The position numbers were made by a program, and so were the translations under genes. From positions 1 through 64,000 of the forward strand of contig JBGMQN010000071.1 of the NCBI GenBank assembly GCA_048054495.1: a stretch of DNA of 64,000 nt. The letters run 5' to 3'. Below the pieces are notes generated by a model that was not told the origin of the DNA, searched no databases, and was given only the letters and a program-made list of their open reading frames with translations. This stretch comes from JADFRG01 sp048054495. GTDB lineage: Bacteria > Chloroflexota > Anaerolineae > Anaerolineales > E44-bin32. The stretch's first letter is position 1. Each line of letters opens with the position of its first letter. This document shows positions 44,345 to 52,778 of this stretch, piece by piece.

Positions 44345-44764
44345 ATGCCAGTTAGACATGCCTCTGCCACCTGGCACGGCAGCATCCAGGAGGGCCATGG
44401 GCACATACAGTTCGGCGACTACGAGGGTTCGTATTCGGTTCCCTCACGATTTGAGGAAGCGGACGGGACGAATCCGGAGGAGTTGCTCGGAGCGGCCCAC
44501 GCCGGGTGTTTCTCTATGGCGCTGTCCTCCGGATTGAGTGCCGCCGGCCATCCACCAAACTCCGTACAAACCTCCGCTCAAGTGCACATCGACAAGCTAA
44601 AAACGGGCTGGACCGTGACACGTGTGCATCTCGTTACAAAGGTAGAGGCCGCAGGTCTCGAGGCTGAGGCTTTTCAGGAATTCGCGGAGAAGGCCAAGTC
44701 AACTTGCCCAATCTCGCGCGCACTGGCGGGGGTCGAGATCACGATGGAGGCCAGCTTGTCCTGA
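44345..44764 (+). CDS. osmC: OsmC-family peroxiredoxin
   Basis: A 139-residue OsmC-type thiol peroxidase reducing organic hydroperoxides. The peroxidatic Cys is in AAHAGCFSMALS (near 54) and the resolving Cys in KSTCPISRAL (near 119); the N-terminal Arg/Glu partner residues are present (SRFEEADGTNPEEL). GAGGAGGT is an excellent ribosome-binding site. Its last bases form the first unit of a 23-bp tandem repeat. Confidence 0.93.
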   Translation: MPVRHASATWHGSIQEGHGHIQFGDYEGSYSVPSRFEEADGTNPEELLGAAHAGCFSMALSSGLSAAGHPPNSVQTSAQVHIDKLKTGWTVTRVHLVTKVEAAGLEAEAFQEFAEKAKSTCPISRALAGVEITMEASLS

Positions 44765-44814
44765 CGATCTCGCAGGGCTTGTCCTGATGAGCTCTCAGGG
44801 CCTGTCGGGATAAG
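44755..44814 (+). repeat. 23-bp tandem repeat at the osmC stop codon
   Basis: Units start at 44755, 44778 and 44801 and share CTTGTCCTGA...CTC(G/T)CAGGG; the third is partial. The duplication begins within the last codons of osmC and repeats its stop region. Confidence 0.6.
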
Positions 44815-44832
44815 TTTGCGGTCGGTCCCAAG

Positions 44833-46434
44833 CTATTTAGGATCTCGCTTGGGTTGCTCCCGCGGAGTACCGATGAGCAATCCCAGCCGAACGGCAGCCT
44901 CTTGAAGTTGGCGCCAGTGAAGGGGATCGACCACCACGCTATTGGACCCTAGCTGCTCCCTCAAATAGCGACGGGTGCTTGGCGCCTTCAACAGCAGGTC
45001 GAGTATTTGTGGGTCCTCCACATGAAGGATGGTCTGCCGCTCGATTCTCGCCTCCATCCCGGCCCGCTCCCACCGCTCAAGCGCATTGAGAACGCCTTCT
45101 GGCGCTCCCATCTCAGCTAGAGCATTGCGTGCATGAGCGGCGGTTAGCCCATGGTCTTCAGCGGCATGTAAAGATTGGGCCGTCAGCCGATAATAATAGG
45201 CGCCCCCATCCATCCGCTCCCACGAGCAAAGCCGGGCGAGCTGATAGCGCAGCGTGCGATCCGCATCGCGCGCGATCCGAATGCGACCGTCAGGCCACGC
45301 CACCGCCTCACCTTCCTTCGACACGCTCATGTGCGCATCTGACCCCATGGCCGCTATGAGGCGAAAAGCGGACGGATCGTGGCCAATATCGGCAAGCCCC
45401 AGCCATAGCATCGGGCCCGCGATCAAGCGTCTTAGGTATTGCCCCTCGACCTTGTCCCAGGCCTCGAAGCCATGCAAACTGCTGCCATCTTCGGCGAGTT
45501 GCAGGTACCAGCTATCGAATCCTCCGGCCGGGCGCATGAAGCCTGGATCCACCGCATGCACCGCGTCTACGAAGCTGGATGGCGACCACCAGGTGTTGGC
45601 CGGGACCGTGTCAATCAAGTCGAGCGCCGCGCGCCTGCCTGCCAGCGGATCGTTGGGCCAATCGCCGGTGGGGCTGATTACGCCGGGAGTCTGGGAGAGA
45701 TCGTTCCATTCGGTCGAGCTCTGCCAGGTATCCTGCAGGTGCTCCAATGCTTGATCGCGAGCCATTTGCAGGAAGTCGCGTATGCGCTCTGGGGATCCGA
45801 AGATATCCGCTTCTTGCAGCAGACCCTCTATCAAAGCCATCGAATCCGGCTGTCGGAGGAAGTCCGACAACCATCTGCGATCTAGCTCTCCTGCCCGACG
45901 GTGGGCGGCCAAAATTGTTGTCGCGTCGTCCACTGCATAGGTATTCGATGGGATGATTTGTTTCGGATGTGGGGCGGGCTCCCCTAACGGGCGACGCTCA
46001 GGGCGGCTCACCTCGGGCAACTTGTCCAACAGGTCGTCGGGGACGAAACCATATTCTTGAGGTCCTCCGGTGGAGTCGGCGAAGGCCTTTGCCATAAGCC
46101 CCCGATACCAGAGCATTTCCAAGGGAGAGGCCGGCTCCTTCCACGGCTCCAGGCGGTCTCTCTTGCCCGGCCCCATTTCCCTGATCGGGCCAAATTGGCG
46201 GACGAGCACCTCCATCGGAGCCCGCCCTCCGCTCTCAAGCAAGCGTTCCAAGGCATGCCTCGCGTCCCCAGGCAGGGTCTCTAAGATCTCCGGGGTTCGA
46301 TCCAGCATGGCGCTGGACAGGCCCTGAACCGTTACGGAGTGTTGATCATTTGGGAGTTCCAGCCCCCAGAGACGGGCGATGACCTTCAGGTGGCCCCGGT
46401 CGTGATCCTGGAGGGTCTGGGCGAGCATCTGCAC
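44833..46434 (-). CDS. Ssl2/XPB-like helicase-associated domain protein
   Basis: A 533-residue soluble protein resembling the N-terminal, non-motor part of XPB/Ssl2-like helicases (helicase-associated domain family), found mostly in Actinobacteria and Chloroflexi. The N-terminus has a winged-helix-like repeat (LGLELPNDQHSVTVQGLSSAM, then LPGDARHALERLLESGGR). The C-terminal part reads like the associated domain: IERQTILHVEDPQILDLLLK (~465) and NSVVVDPLHWRQLQEAAVRLGL. No Walker motifs exist, so it has no helicase activity itself. It lies 11 bases after the lipid kinase gene. Its role, perhaps DNA repair or transcription, is not established. Confidence 0.65.
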   Translation of the reverse strand: MQMLAQTLQDHDRGHLKVIARLWGLELPNDQHSVTVQGLSSAMLDRTPEILETLPGDARHALERLLESGGRAPMEVLVRQFGPIREMGPGKRDRLEPWKEPASPLEMLWYRGLMAKAFADSTGGPQEYGFVPDDLLDKLPEVSRPERRPLGEPAPHPKQIIPSNTYAVDDATTILAAHRRAGELDRRWLSDFLRQPDSMALIEGLLQEADIFGSPERIRDFLQMARDQALEHLQDTWQSSTEWNDLSQTPGVISPTGDWPNDPLAGRRAALDLIDTVPANTWWSPSSFVDAVHAVDPGFMRPAGGFDSWYLQLAEDGSSLHGFEAWDKVEGQYLRRLIAGPMLWLGLADIGHDPSAFRLIAAMGSDAHMSVSKEGEAVAWPDGRIRIARDADRTLRYQLARLCSWERMDGGAYYYRLTAQSLHAAEDHGLTAAHARNALAEMGAPEGVLNALERWERAGMEARIERQTILHVEDPQILDLLLKAPSTRRYLREQLGSNSVVVDPLHWRQLQEAAVRLGLLIGTPREQPKRDPK

Positions 46435-46445
46435 CGCAGGTAGCC

Positions 46446-47360
46446 TCAGACGATGAGATGGATAGCTTCGGGGAGCACCTGCACGGTGAGCTCGCGCACG
46501 TTGTTCGTAGCGTTGGCGAAGATCTCTCCGTCCGTGTGAATGAGCAGTGGCTGATCCGCTTCGAGCTCAAGCTCCCGGAATCGCCCAATGTGGACTTCCT
46601 TGAAGCGTCCGTGCGTGCCGCGCATGAATTCAGGGATCATGCGAAACATCCTGGGGCGCGACAGCCACTCCACCATCGCATAATCGAGCACGCCGTCATC
46701 CGGCAGGGCCTCCGGTGCAAGGATGAAACCGCCCCCCTCACGCCGACCGTTACAGAAGGTAATCAGAAGGAACTCGTTCTCGATCTCTTCCGAGTCGGTG
46801 CGGATCTTGAAATGGGGAGCGTGGTGATCTCGAAGTATGGTCTTCACCGCGGCCACGAAATACATGGGAGTGCCCTGGAGGCGAGTGATGGTATGGGAAT
46901 TGATGACCGCGGCAGCGTCAAAGCCAATACCGAGGGAGTTGTCCCAATATTCGGTGCGGCCTGACCCGTCCCGCACCATTCCGATATCCAGACCTCTCGG
47001 CTCTCCGGAAAAGGCTCGCAGGATTGCCGCGGCAGGATCCGATTCAAGCCCGACATTGGCACAGAAATCGTTTCCATTACCTATCGGTACCGCGGCCAGC
47101 ATGGGACGGATTTCGGAACCAACCTGCATCAACCCATTGATGACCTCGTGCACCGTGCCATCGCCTCCAACGGCCACCACGATGTCAAAGCCGTCCTGCG
47201 CTGCTTTTAAGGCCAATTCTGTCGCATGGGTGGGATACTCGGTGCCGGTCCATTCCGCGCCTCCCATGTGTTCGATGGTCGCCTGCAGCGAGGAGGCGAT
47301 CCGCCATCCACGGCCGTTGTCAGCATGGTGGTTATAGATTAGCTTAACGCGGCGATCCAC
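46446..47360 (-). CDS. Diacylglycerol/YegS-type lipid kinase
   Basis: A 304-residue lipid kinase. It has an LIYNHHAD N-terminal strand, the catalytic VVAVGGDGTVHEVINGL motif (~62-78), AVPIGNGNDFCANVG (~90-104) and a C-terminal beta-sandwich with QPLLIHTDGEIF near 272. It phosphorylates diacylglycerol, or another long-chain alcohol, with ATP, recycling membrane lipid. Starts with GTG; a TATAAT box at 47406-47411 and AAAGGA in the 40-base leader support this. Confidence 0.9.
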   Translation of the reverse strand: MDRRVKLIYNHHADNGRGWRIASSLQATIEHMGGAEWTGTEYPTHATELALKAAQDGFDIVVAVGGDGTVHEVINGLMQVGSEIRPMLAAVPIGNGNDFCANVGLESDPAAAILRAFSGEPRGLDIGMVRDGSGRTEYWDNSLGIGFDAAAVINSHTITRLQGTPMYFVAAVKTILRDHHAPHFKIRTDSEEIENEFLLITFCNGRREGGGFILAPEALPDDGVLDYAMVEWLSRPRMFRMIPEFMRGTHGRFKEVHIGRFRELELEADQPLLIHTDGEIFANATNNVRELTVQVLPEAIHLIV

Positions 47361-47405
47361 GCGTTCAATTGTCCTTTGAAGGTGGCAATCGGGATGATGG
47401 AAGCG

Positions 47406-47411
47406 ATTATA
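47406..47411 (-). promoter_or_regulatory. -10 box of lipid kinase operon
   Basis: TATAAT on the minus strand, 45 bases before GTG 47360, followed by an AAAGGA ribosome-binding site. No good -35 hexamer is seen. Confidence 0.5.
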
Positions 47412-47515
47412 GCCGATGCGCGAACCACTTCTTTATGCACATGCCTCGTACCCGGAGCTGCACGATGTGTATGATCAAAGCGCCTCAGTAGTACCTTTTT
47501 TAAGCGTAAAGTGGA

Positions 47516-47544
47516 TTGACTCTTAGGCCGAGTCTGCGTAGAGT
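47516..47544 (+). promoter_or_regulatory. Orphan sigma-70-like promoter
   Basis: TTGACT, 17 bases, TAGAGT on the plus strand. No plus-strand gene follows. The 47545-47823 stretch is non-coding in any convincing sense, GC-rich and able to form hairpins (for example GAAGGG near 47642 with CCCTTC near 47687). It could give a small RNA that ends antisense to the MFS gene. Apart from this, the 47361-47823 gap holds only the lipid kinase promoter. Confidence 0.4.
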
Positions 47545-47823
47545 CGGGGTAGTAAGAGCCTCAGGCCACCAAAGGACTGCTATACCCCCGTCGGCCGTGG
47601 CGCTACTCTGACCAAACAGCCCAAGCCATTCAGTGGGTGGCGAAGGGAAAGTAGTACGCCGGTCGGTCGGAGTTCCGCCCTTCCCTGCGGCGAACAGATG
47701 TGGGGCCTTCCGGTAAGAGCGGCAGTGCCGGCCGTCCGGCGGATTGGCAGGGGGCTCTGCTTCTTTGTATAACCTCTATTCATAACCCCCAAAACACACG
47801 CGAGATTCGGGCAAGCAGGAATC

Positions 47824-49593
47824 CTACGCGCGGCTGTCGAGTCGCGAGGGGGAGGGAGAGAGATCGGATGTTCGGCCCAGGACCCGGTAGGCGGTCGAGC
47901 CTTCACCTGTTCCGTCAGGCTCAAAGCTAAATTGGTGTTGGGCCGGCTCCAGGTATTCGTGGGTGCGTTCGCTGATCCATAATTCCCCGTCTGCAGCACG
48001 ACTTTGCAGCCTGCGCGCGGTTCTCACCAAATCTCCGGTGATTGTGAGTTCTTGCCCGATCCTGATGCCTTGACCCAGCGCGCGATTCGGGAGATGGGGG
48101 CCCACCGTGACCTCCCCGGTGTCGATCCCAATGCCGATGCCTGGCGCAGGGAGATCAGGGCCCCCGTCGGCCGATTCGACATGCTCAAGTAGCGCTAGCG
48201 CGGCGTGGGTCGCGAGCAGGGCGCTCACTTGAGGAGGTGCGCGATTCGGCGGTACCCCAAAGGTCGCGGTCAATGCCGATTGCTCTGCGAGACCTACGGT
48301 TCCGCCGTGTTGCTGAACAATCTCCGCACTCTCTGCGAGAAGTGATTCATCAACCGATGCAGAAAACCTCGCATGCAGTACCGAGACTTTCTCGGCATTC
48401 CCGATCGTTGGAATGGTGGTCGCATCGCTGGCCGACGGCTGTCGTTTGGATAGCGGCGGCAACCGCAATTTGAACCAGGCCGGCAGGATAAGAAGGGATC
48501 CAATTGCGACCGTGACTAAAAATGGATAAACCGGCCCGAAGAGCTCCCAGATCTGGCTTCCGATCCAGGGGGACGGGAGAGAGAAGATACTGACTGAAGT
48601 CGCAAACAAGCCATATGCGACTCCCCTTAGGTGTCGGGGGACCGCTTTTGAGATGAGCGAGCTTCCTGAAGGGGCAAACAGCCCGAAGCCAATTCCCTGC
48701 AGAGCGAACGAGAGCGTAAATCCCAACAAATCGCCCGACATCGCAAGCACTAATCGCGATCCGACGCCCGCGAGTAAGGCCAACGCGATGACCGTTCGTT
48801 CGCTGGTCCGGTCGACCAGCCATCCCGCCGGATAGAGCGTGAGCAGAAGAGCCAGCCCGTACATCCCGTCCATGAAACCGATGCTCTCCAGGCGAATCTC
48901 CTGGATGTCCGTCAGGTATACAGGGATTAAATCGATCGAGAGCGTCATGGCGATATCCCGCACTCCATCGATGATCAAGACCCAGGCGATAATGCCGCCC
49001 GCGGCGACCAAGGCCCACATTTGAGCGAACGAGCTCTTGAGCGATTCCCAAGAGACCTGCTGGCTAGAGAGCTTCAGAGAGGGGGCCGTACGCAAAAGGA
49101 AGAAGAAGATGACGGCCGCAATTGCAAAGGCAACCATTGCGACCCCGAACATGAATTGGAAGCCAACCGCGGCTGCTAGCACGCCGCCGATCATCGGGGC
49201 GACGACGCCCGATCCTCGATAGACAGATTGCGAAACCCCGAACATCCGTCCTCGGGACGGCTCCGGAGTGATATCGGCGATGTAAGCCGCGAAGGCCGGG
49301 ATTGTGAGCGAGGAAGTGATGGCCATCAACGCCGGAGCTAGCAGCGCGGCTTCCCAGGTTGGGGCGAGGGCGTAGACGGTGAAAGTCAGTACCCCCGTCA
49401 CGCTCCCGATAAGAATTACCTGCAAGCGACCAACGACATCCGATAGCCAGCCGCCCAGAAGCTTTACCAGGATGGGGAAGATCATGGAGATGGTAAAGAA
49501 CAATCCCAATTGAGTGATGCTGGCGCCCAGCTCCCGGATGTAGACCGGAATCAGCACAACCGGCATGGTGACGGCGAAATTCGTCAGCGCCAT
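47824..49593 (-). CDS. MFS transporter fused to degenerate class III cyclase domain
   Basis: A 589-residue protein from ATG 49593. Residues 1-390 are a 12-helix major facilitator: the GGWLSDVVGRLQ loop-2 motif is near 47 and a second copy (AGWLVDRTSERT) follows the central loop. Residues 405-575 resemble a class III nucleotidyl cyclase domain (VSVLHARFSA, QQHGGTVGLAEQSALTATFG, GIGIDTGEVTVG, ITGDLVRTARRLQSRA, WISERTHEYLE), but the metal-binding aspartates expected in the first and GD loops are missing, so it is probably a binding or regulatory domain. The frame continues 17 codons upstream to an ATA with AGGAG six bases before it; those codons supply the missing half of helix 1, so the true start may be there. 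Confidence 0.8.
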   Translation of the reverse strand: MALTNFAVTMPVVLIPVYIRELGASITQLGLFFTISMIFPILVKLLGGWLSDVVGRLQVILIGSVTGVLTFTVYALAPTWEAALLAPALMAITSSLTIPAFAAYIADITPEPSRGRMFGVSQSVYRGSGVVAPMIGGVLAAAVGFQFMFGVAMVAFAIAAVIFFFLLRTAPSLKLSSQQVSWESLKSSFAQMWALVAAGGIIAWVLIIDGVRDIAMTLSIDLIPVYLTDIQEIRLESIGFMDGMYGLALLLTLYPAGWLVDRTSERTVIALALLAGVGSRLVLAMSGDLLGFTLSFALQGIGFGLFAPSGSSLISKAVPRHLRGVAYGLFATSVSIFSLPSPWIGSQIWELFGPVYPFLVTVAIGSLLILPAWFKLRLPPLSKRQPSASDATTIPTIGNAEKVSVLHARFSASVDESLLAESAEIVQQHGGTVGLAEQSALTATFGVPPNRAPPQVSALLATHAALALLEHVESADGGPDLPAPGIGIGIDTGEVTVGPHLPNRALGQGIRIGQELTITGDLVRTARRLQSRAADGELWISERTHEYLEPAQHQFSFEPDGTGEGSTAYRVLGRTSDLSPSPSRLDSRA

Positions 49594-49720
49594 GCCGATG
49601 AGAAAAATGAGCGTGGGTCGGTTGATTACAAGCTTGTCAGATATGTCCCACTCCTGGCGTCAGGTCGACGGGGTCCTCAGATCTTGGCAATCCCGTGTTG
49701 TTCTTCCAAGAGCAAGTGGT

Positions 49721-50323
49721 TCAGTTACCTATCAGGCGGTCCACCTCCGCTATGGCCTGACTACGGCTGCGGAATAGGACCGCGTGCATTCCGATCTCCG
49801 CGGCTGCGGAGATGTTGTTCTCAAAGTCATCGACGAATACCGCGCGATCTGCTCGGACCTCCAGCCTATCGAGCGCAAGTCGGTATATTGCAGGATCTGG
49901 CTTCCTCAGACCGACCTCGGCCGAGATGACCAGATCATCAAATGCGTCGTCGATGCGCCAGTGACGCACAAGCTGCTCGCGAAGCTCGAGCCAAGCGTTC
50001 GAAATGAGTCCGGTCTGGAATTGCGCCCTCAATCCTCGGATATAGCCTACCAATTCCGGATCGAGGTCATCACCCTGCCAGAAGTCCCGAGTCAGCTGCT
50101 GCCCTTCTTCTTGGCTCAGATCCAATTCCTGGCGCACCCATTCCCAAACCTCATGCGCGTGGACTTTACCTAGGGAAGCCTTCCTACCCATTTCTCCGCC
50201 AAAGATAAACCGATCCAGCTGGCGCGGCTCCATCCCCAAACGCTGCTCCCAACGCTCGCGCTTGGTTCGATCTTCCGTACGTACGATGACGCCGCCGAGA
50301 TCCCAGAAGACGGTTTCAATCAT
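49721..50323 (-). CDS. HAD-superfamily hydrolase
   Basis: A 200-residue haloacid-dehalogenase-fold phosphatase. Motif I is FWDLGGVIV at the N-terminus; here the second Asp of DxD is Gly (DLGGV), as in the common YihX/epoxide-hydrolase-N group. Motif II Ser is in TGLISNAW (~103), Lys in GLRKPDPAIY (~138), and motif IV in VFVDDFENNISAA (~163). Family members remove phosphate from sugar phosphates or small metabolites. ATG 50323 places motif I at residue 5 as usual; the longer frame adds 14 unsupported residues. Confidence 0.85.
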   Translation of the reverse strand: MIETVFWDLGGVIVRTEDRTKRERWEQRLGMEPRQLDRFIFGGEMGRKASLGKVHAHEVWEWVRQELDLSQEEGQQLTRDFWQGDDLDPELVGYIRGLRAQFQTGLISNAWLELREQLVRHWRIDDAFDDLVISAEVGLRKPDPAIYRLALDRLEVRADRAVFVDDFENNISAAAEIGMHAVLFRSRSQAIAEVDRLIGN

Positions 50324-50384
50324 GGCTTCGCGCATTCTCGTTGAAGTGTATCCGAAGGGACTCAAACCTTACAAAGGGCGTGTT

Positions 50385-51401
50385 TCAGTCGGGCAGGCCG
50401 AGGTTCATCAATTCCTTGCCCGGCCGAAGCTCCTTGGCATAGGTATCCCACTGAAGGGAGATCTTCATGCCGGCCTTCTCATAAAGTCGCGTGGCCCCCG
50501 TAGGGTTCTGACCATCGACACCGAGGCCAACCTTTAGTGTGTTGCGTCGCCAGAATTCTCCAAATGAATGCTGAAGGAGCGCGAGCGCAAGCCCTTGCCT
50601 TCGCCACGGACGGCGCACACTAAGCGTGCGGATCCAACCCATCTCGGGATCATCGTCGGCGCTTGGCCGAGCACGCGCCAGGCCCGCGATCTGATCACCG
50701 TCCCAGGCGATGAACCATAACCCGGGATCGTAAGCAGATTCGTGGAAACTCGAGTGCGACCATCGTTCAAACCCTCGCTCGAATGACTCGGGCACATGTC
50801 CCCAGTGATCCTCGAAGGCTTCATCTTCGGCACGGTAAACCGCCTCCGCATCCCGGTCACGATCAAACGGCTTGAGTTGGATGTCGTGCGGCCATTTGGG
50901 AGACCCAGGGGGTTCTTCAAGATCGATCGTCATACGCCAGAAGAAACGGTCCGCGGTATAGCCTCGATCTTCCAGTAGCCGTGCGGAAGGTTGGTGGCCA
51001 TGGTAGGTGCCGACGCTCATTACGACCCGTGCGTCGTCAGGCACCCGGTCGAGGACTTGGGCCGCGCGCTGCTCGGCCCACCCTATCAGATAACTGCCGA
51101 TACCGAGTCCTTCGTGATCTAGGTGCACATTGCCGAACACCCATGGATGCACAGGAATCTCAGAGGTATCCCAAATCCCAGTCGCACCGACGAGCTCGCC
51201 CGGGGCGCTCTCGACAAGCCGGATATTTGACTGAGGATCAAACCCGGGCGTTTCCCAATCTGCGCGTGCGTGATCCGCGTTTGTTTCATCGGCGCCAATC
51301 ACCGCGTTGGCAAAGGCATTGGTGAACTCTACGACTCGCTCCAGATCGGCCATGGAGGCTGGGCGGGAAGAATATCCATCGGGTAAAGGATCCACGATCA
51401 C
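50385..51401 (-). CDS. Double-domain GNAT acetyltransferase
   Basis: A 338-residue protein with two GNAT domains. The acetyl-CoA loop in the first is degenerate (LGIGSYLIGWAEQRAA near 100); in the second it is RRPWRRQGLALALLQHSF near 267, the canonical R/Q-x-x-G-x-G/A type. Ends with GATRLYEKAGM. It uses GTG and overlaps the upstream paralogue by four bases. The pair resembles mycothiol-synthase-like or antibiotic-modifying double GNATs in architecture; the substrate is not deducible. Confidence 0.85.
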   Translation of the reverse strand: MIVDPLPDGYSSRPASMADLERVVEFTNAFANAVIGADETNADHARADWETPGFDPQSNIRLVESAPGELVGATGIWDTSEIPVHPWVFGNVHLDHEGLGIGSYLIGWAEQRAAQVLDRVPDDARVVMSVGTYHGHQPSARLLEDRGYTADRFFWRMTIDLEEPPGSPKWPHDIQLKPFDRDRDAEAVYRAEDEAFEDHWGHVPESFERGFERWSHSSFHESAYDPGLWFIAWDGDQIAGLARARPSADDDPEMGWIRTLSVRRPWRRQGLALALLQHSFGEFWRRNTLKVGLGVDGQNPTGATRLYEKAGMKISLQWDTYAKELRPGKELMNLGLPD

Positions 51402-52402
51402 TCCTCAAGCGGCTTACGATAATCCGTCCAACGCTTCACTTTTTCGAAACCCATGCTTTCGTAGAGACGAAAGGCGCCGCTGAGGTTCTGAGTGTCCACG
51501 CTCAGGGCGGCCTGCTCCATTCCCAGATCACTTAACAAGTGGAAGCTCTGCGCGATCAGCGCGCGTGCCAGGCCGCGGCGGCGCCAGGGACGCCGCACGC
51601 TGATGCTTTCTGTGTAGCCCCGCTTGCGGTTGTACTCTTCGTTCTCACGCTCGTCGATGAAATTGAGCACCATGCCGGCCACTCGATCGCCGTCCCAGGC
51701 GACCTTCCAGAGCTCGGTGTTGAAAGTTGGCTCCTCGAGCCATTCTTGAAATGCCTCCTCTGTTTGAGTTGAGTAGCCCCAATGGTCCCTGAAAGCCTCC
51801 GCACTGGCATCCCAGATGGGACGAATATGCTCGTCCCTTACCGGACGGACTTCGAGATCGGGAGGCGTCGGCAGATCGGGCAGTTTGCCATCCAGAGCGC
51901 GCGCCATTTCGACCTCGTACCGCACTGGCTCATAGCCCTCGCTCCGGTACAGAGCCGCTTTTCCAAGCTCGGTGTCTGCCCCAAAGGTCTGCAAGTAGCG
52001 CTCACTGCCTTGCGGATGGCCGGAAGCTATTTGCAGGAGGCGATGCTCGCACCACCTCAGCATCGTCCTTCCGATCCCTTTTCTTCGCCACTCTGGCAAC
52101 AGGGTGCCATAGTGCCAATAGATACGATCCCCCTCAAGCAGTTTTTCCCAGAAGACGCGGCAGTACGCGATCGGTTCGCTGTCAGCTTCAGCGAACAGCA
52201 TGTCCTGGAAGGGGTCACAGTTCCTAAGATGGGAGTACGATCGCTGGATGTCCTCAAGTGAGGTCACCTGCTTGATCTGGTCGAAATCCTTTGAGCCCTC
52301 GACGATGGCTACGATAGCCGGGTAGTCGAGCTCTCCCCGGAATCCTCGGAACGTAAGGCCTTCGATCTCTGGCGCATCTTGCAGTTCGACTTGCTGCTGC
52401 AT
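51398..52402 (-). CDS. Double-domain GNAT acetyltransferase (paralogue)
   Basis: A 334-residue paralogue of the next downstream gene. The N-terminal domain has EWRRKGIGRTMLRWCEHR (~110-127), the C-terminal one RRPWRRRGLARALIAQSF (~272-289) followed by LSGAFRLYESMGF. Both acetyl-CoA loops look intact here, in contrast to the partner. AAGGAGA lies seven bases before the ATG. Upstream are a mini-gene with a terminator and a second hairpin, which may control read-through into this pair. Confidence 0.87.
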   Translation of the reverse strand: MQQQVELQDAPEIEGLTFRGFRGELDYPAIVAIVEGSKDFDQIKQVTSLEDIQRSYSHLRNCDPFQDMLFAEADSEPIAYCRVFWEKLLEGDRIYWHYGTLLPEWRRKGIGRTMLRWCEHRLLQIASGHPQGSERYLQTFGADTELGKAALYRSEGYEPVRYEVEMARALDGKLPDLPTPPDLEVRPVRDEHIRPIWDASAEAFRDHWGYSTQTEEAFQEWLEEPTFNTELWKVAWDGDRVAGMVLNFIDERENEEYNRKRGYTESISVRRPWRRRGLARALIAQSFHLLSDLGMEQAALSVDTQNLSGAFRLYESMGFEKVKRWTDYRKPLEE

Positions 52403-52423
52403 CAGGTTCTCCTTAACAATTAT

Positions 52424-52446
52424 GGGCCGCTAACTTCTCGCGGCCC
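52424..52446 (-). promoter_or_regulatory. Hairpin between terminator and GNAT gene
   Basis: On the minus strand GGGCCGC and GCGGCCC form a perfect 7-bp stem around nine bases, ending 14 bases before the AAGGAGA of the GNAT gene. With the terminator upstream it could form an attenuation-like leader. Confidence 0.45.
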
Positions 52447-52461
52447 ACCCGTTCTATCAGG

Positions 52462-52490
52462 AAAACAAAAACCGCGGGGGAGGCCCGCGG
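52462..52490 (-). terminator. Rho-independent terminator of the mini-gene
   Basis: On the minus strand CCGCGGG-CCTCC-CCCGCGG forms a 7-bp stem followed by TTTTTGTTTT, 22 bases after the mini-gene stop codon. Confidence 0.88.
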
Positions 52491-52512
52491 CGCGTTGTTT
52501 CAGGGTTTCAAT

Positions 52513-52590
52513 TCAACCCGCGGCAGGCGCAATCCACTCAGGCAGGGCGATGCCCGATGCCTCAGCGATGTCAGGAAGTTGAATTGTCAT
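52513..52590 (-). CDS. 25-codon mini-gene or leader peptide
   Basis: A very short gene with complete signals: TTGACA-N17-TAGACT promoter, AGGAGG five bases before the ATG, 25 sense codons, TGA and a strong terminator. The peptide starts MTIQLPD, continues with AEASGIALPEW and ends IAPAAG. It has no signal peptide, membrane helix or cysteine, and little charge. I do not recognise it. It may be a leader peptide whose translation decides read-through into the GNAT pair 110 bases downstream, a free small protein, or a modified peptide precursor. The perfect set of signals argues against chance. Confidence 0.6.
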   Translation of the reverse strand: MTIQLPDIAEASGIALPEWIAPAAG

Positions 52591-52618
52591 GTGCACCTCC
52601 TGTACCGGACCGAAGCGC

Positions 52619-52647
52619 AGTCTAGCACCGGCCATAAGGCGTGTCAA
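52619..52647 (-). promoter_or_regulatory. Consensus sigma-70 promoter of the mini-gene
   Basis: On the minus strand TTGACA (52642-52647), a 17-base spacer and TAGACT (52619-52624). It is one of the best -35/-10 pairs in the window. Confidence 0.75.
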
Positions 52648-52778
52648 TGAGAGGGGCATCCATGAGCTGCGATCGCGCACCATGATCTACTTTGAGCGCG
52701 GGTCCCAGGTCAGCTACCCACAAGCCGGGCGAATGGTCTAACCAAGGAATATGCAAACTCGAGTGGAGCATGAATGGA

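Noticed and set aside
47580..47999. 139-codon minus-strand frame as a gene
   Set aside because: It is Pro/Arg-rich with a composition typical of GC-rich noise and overlaps the MFS gene in another frame.
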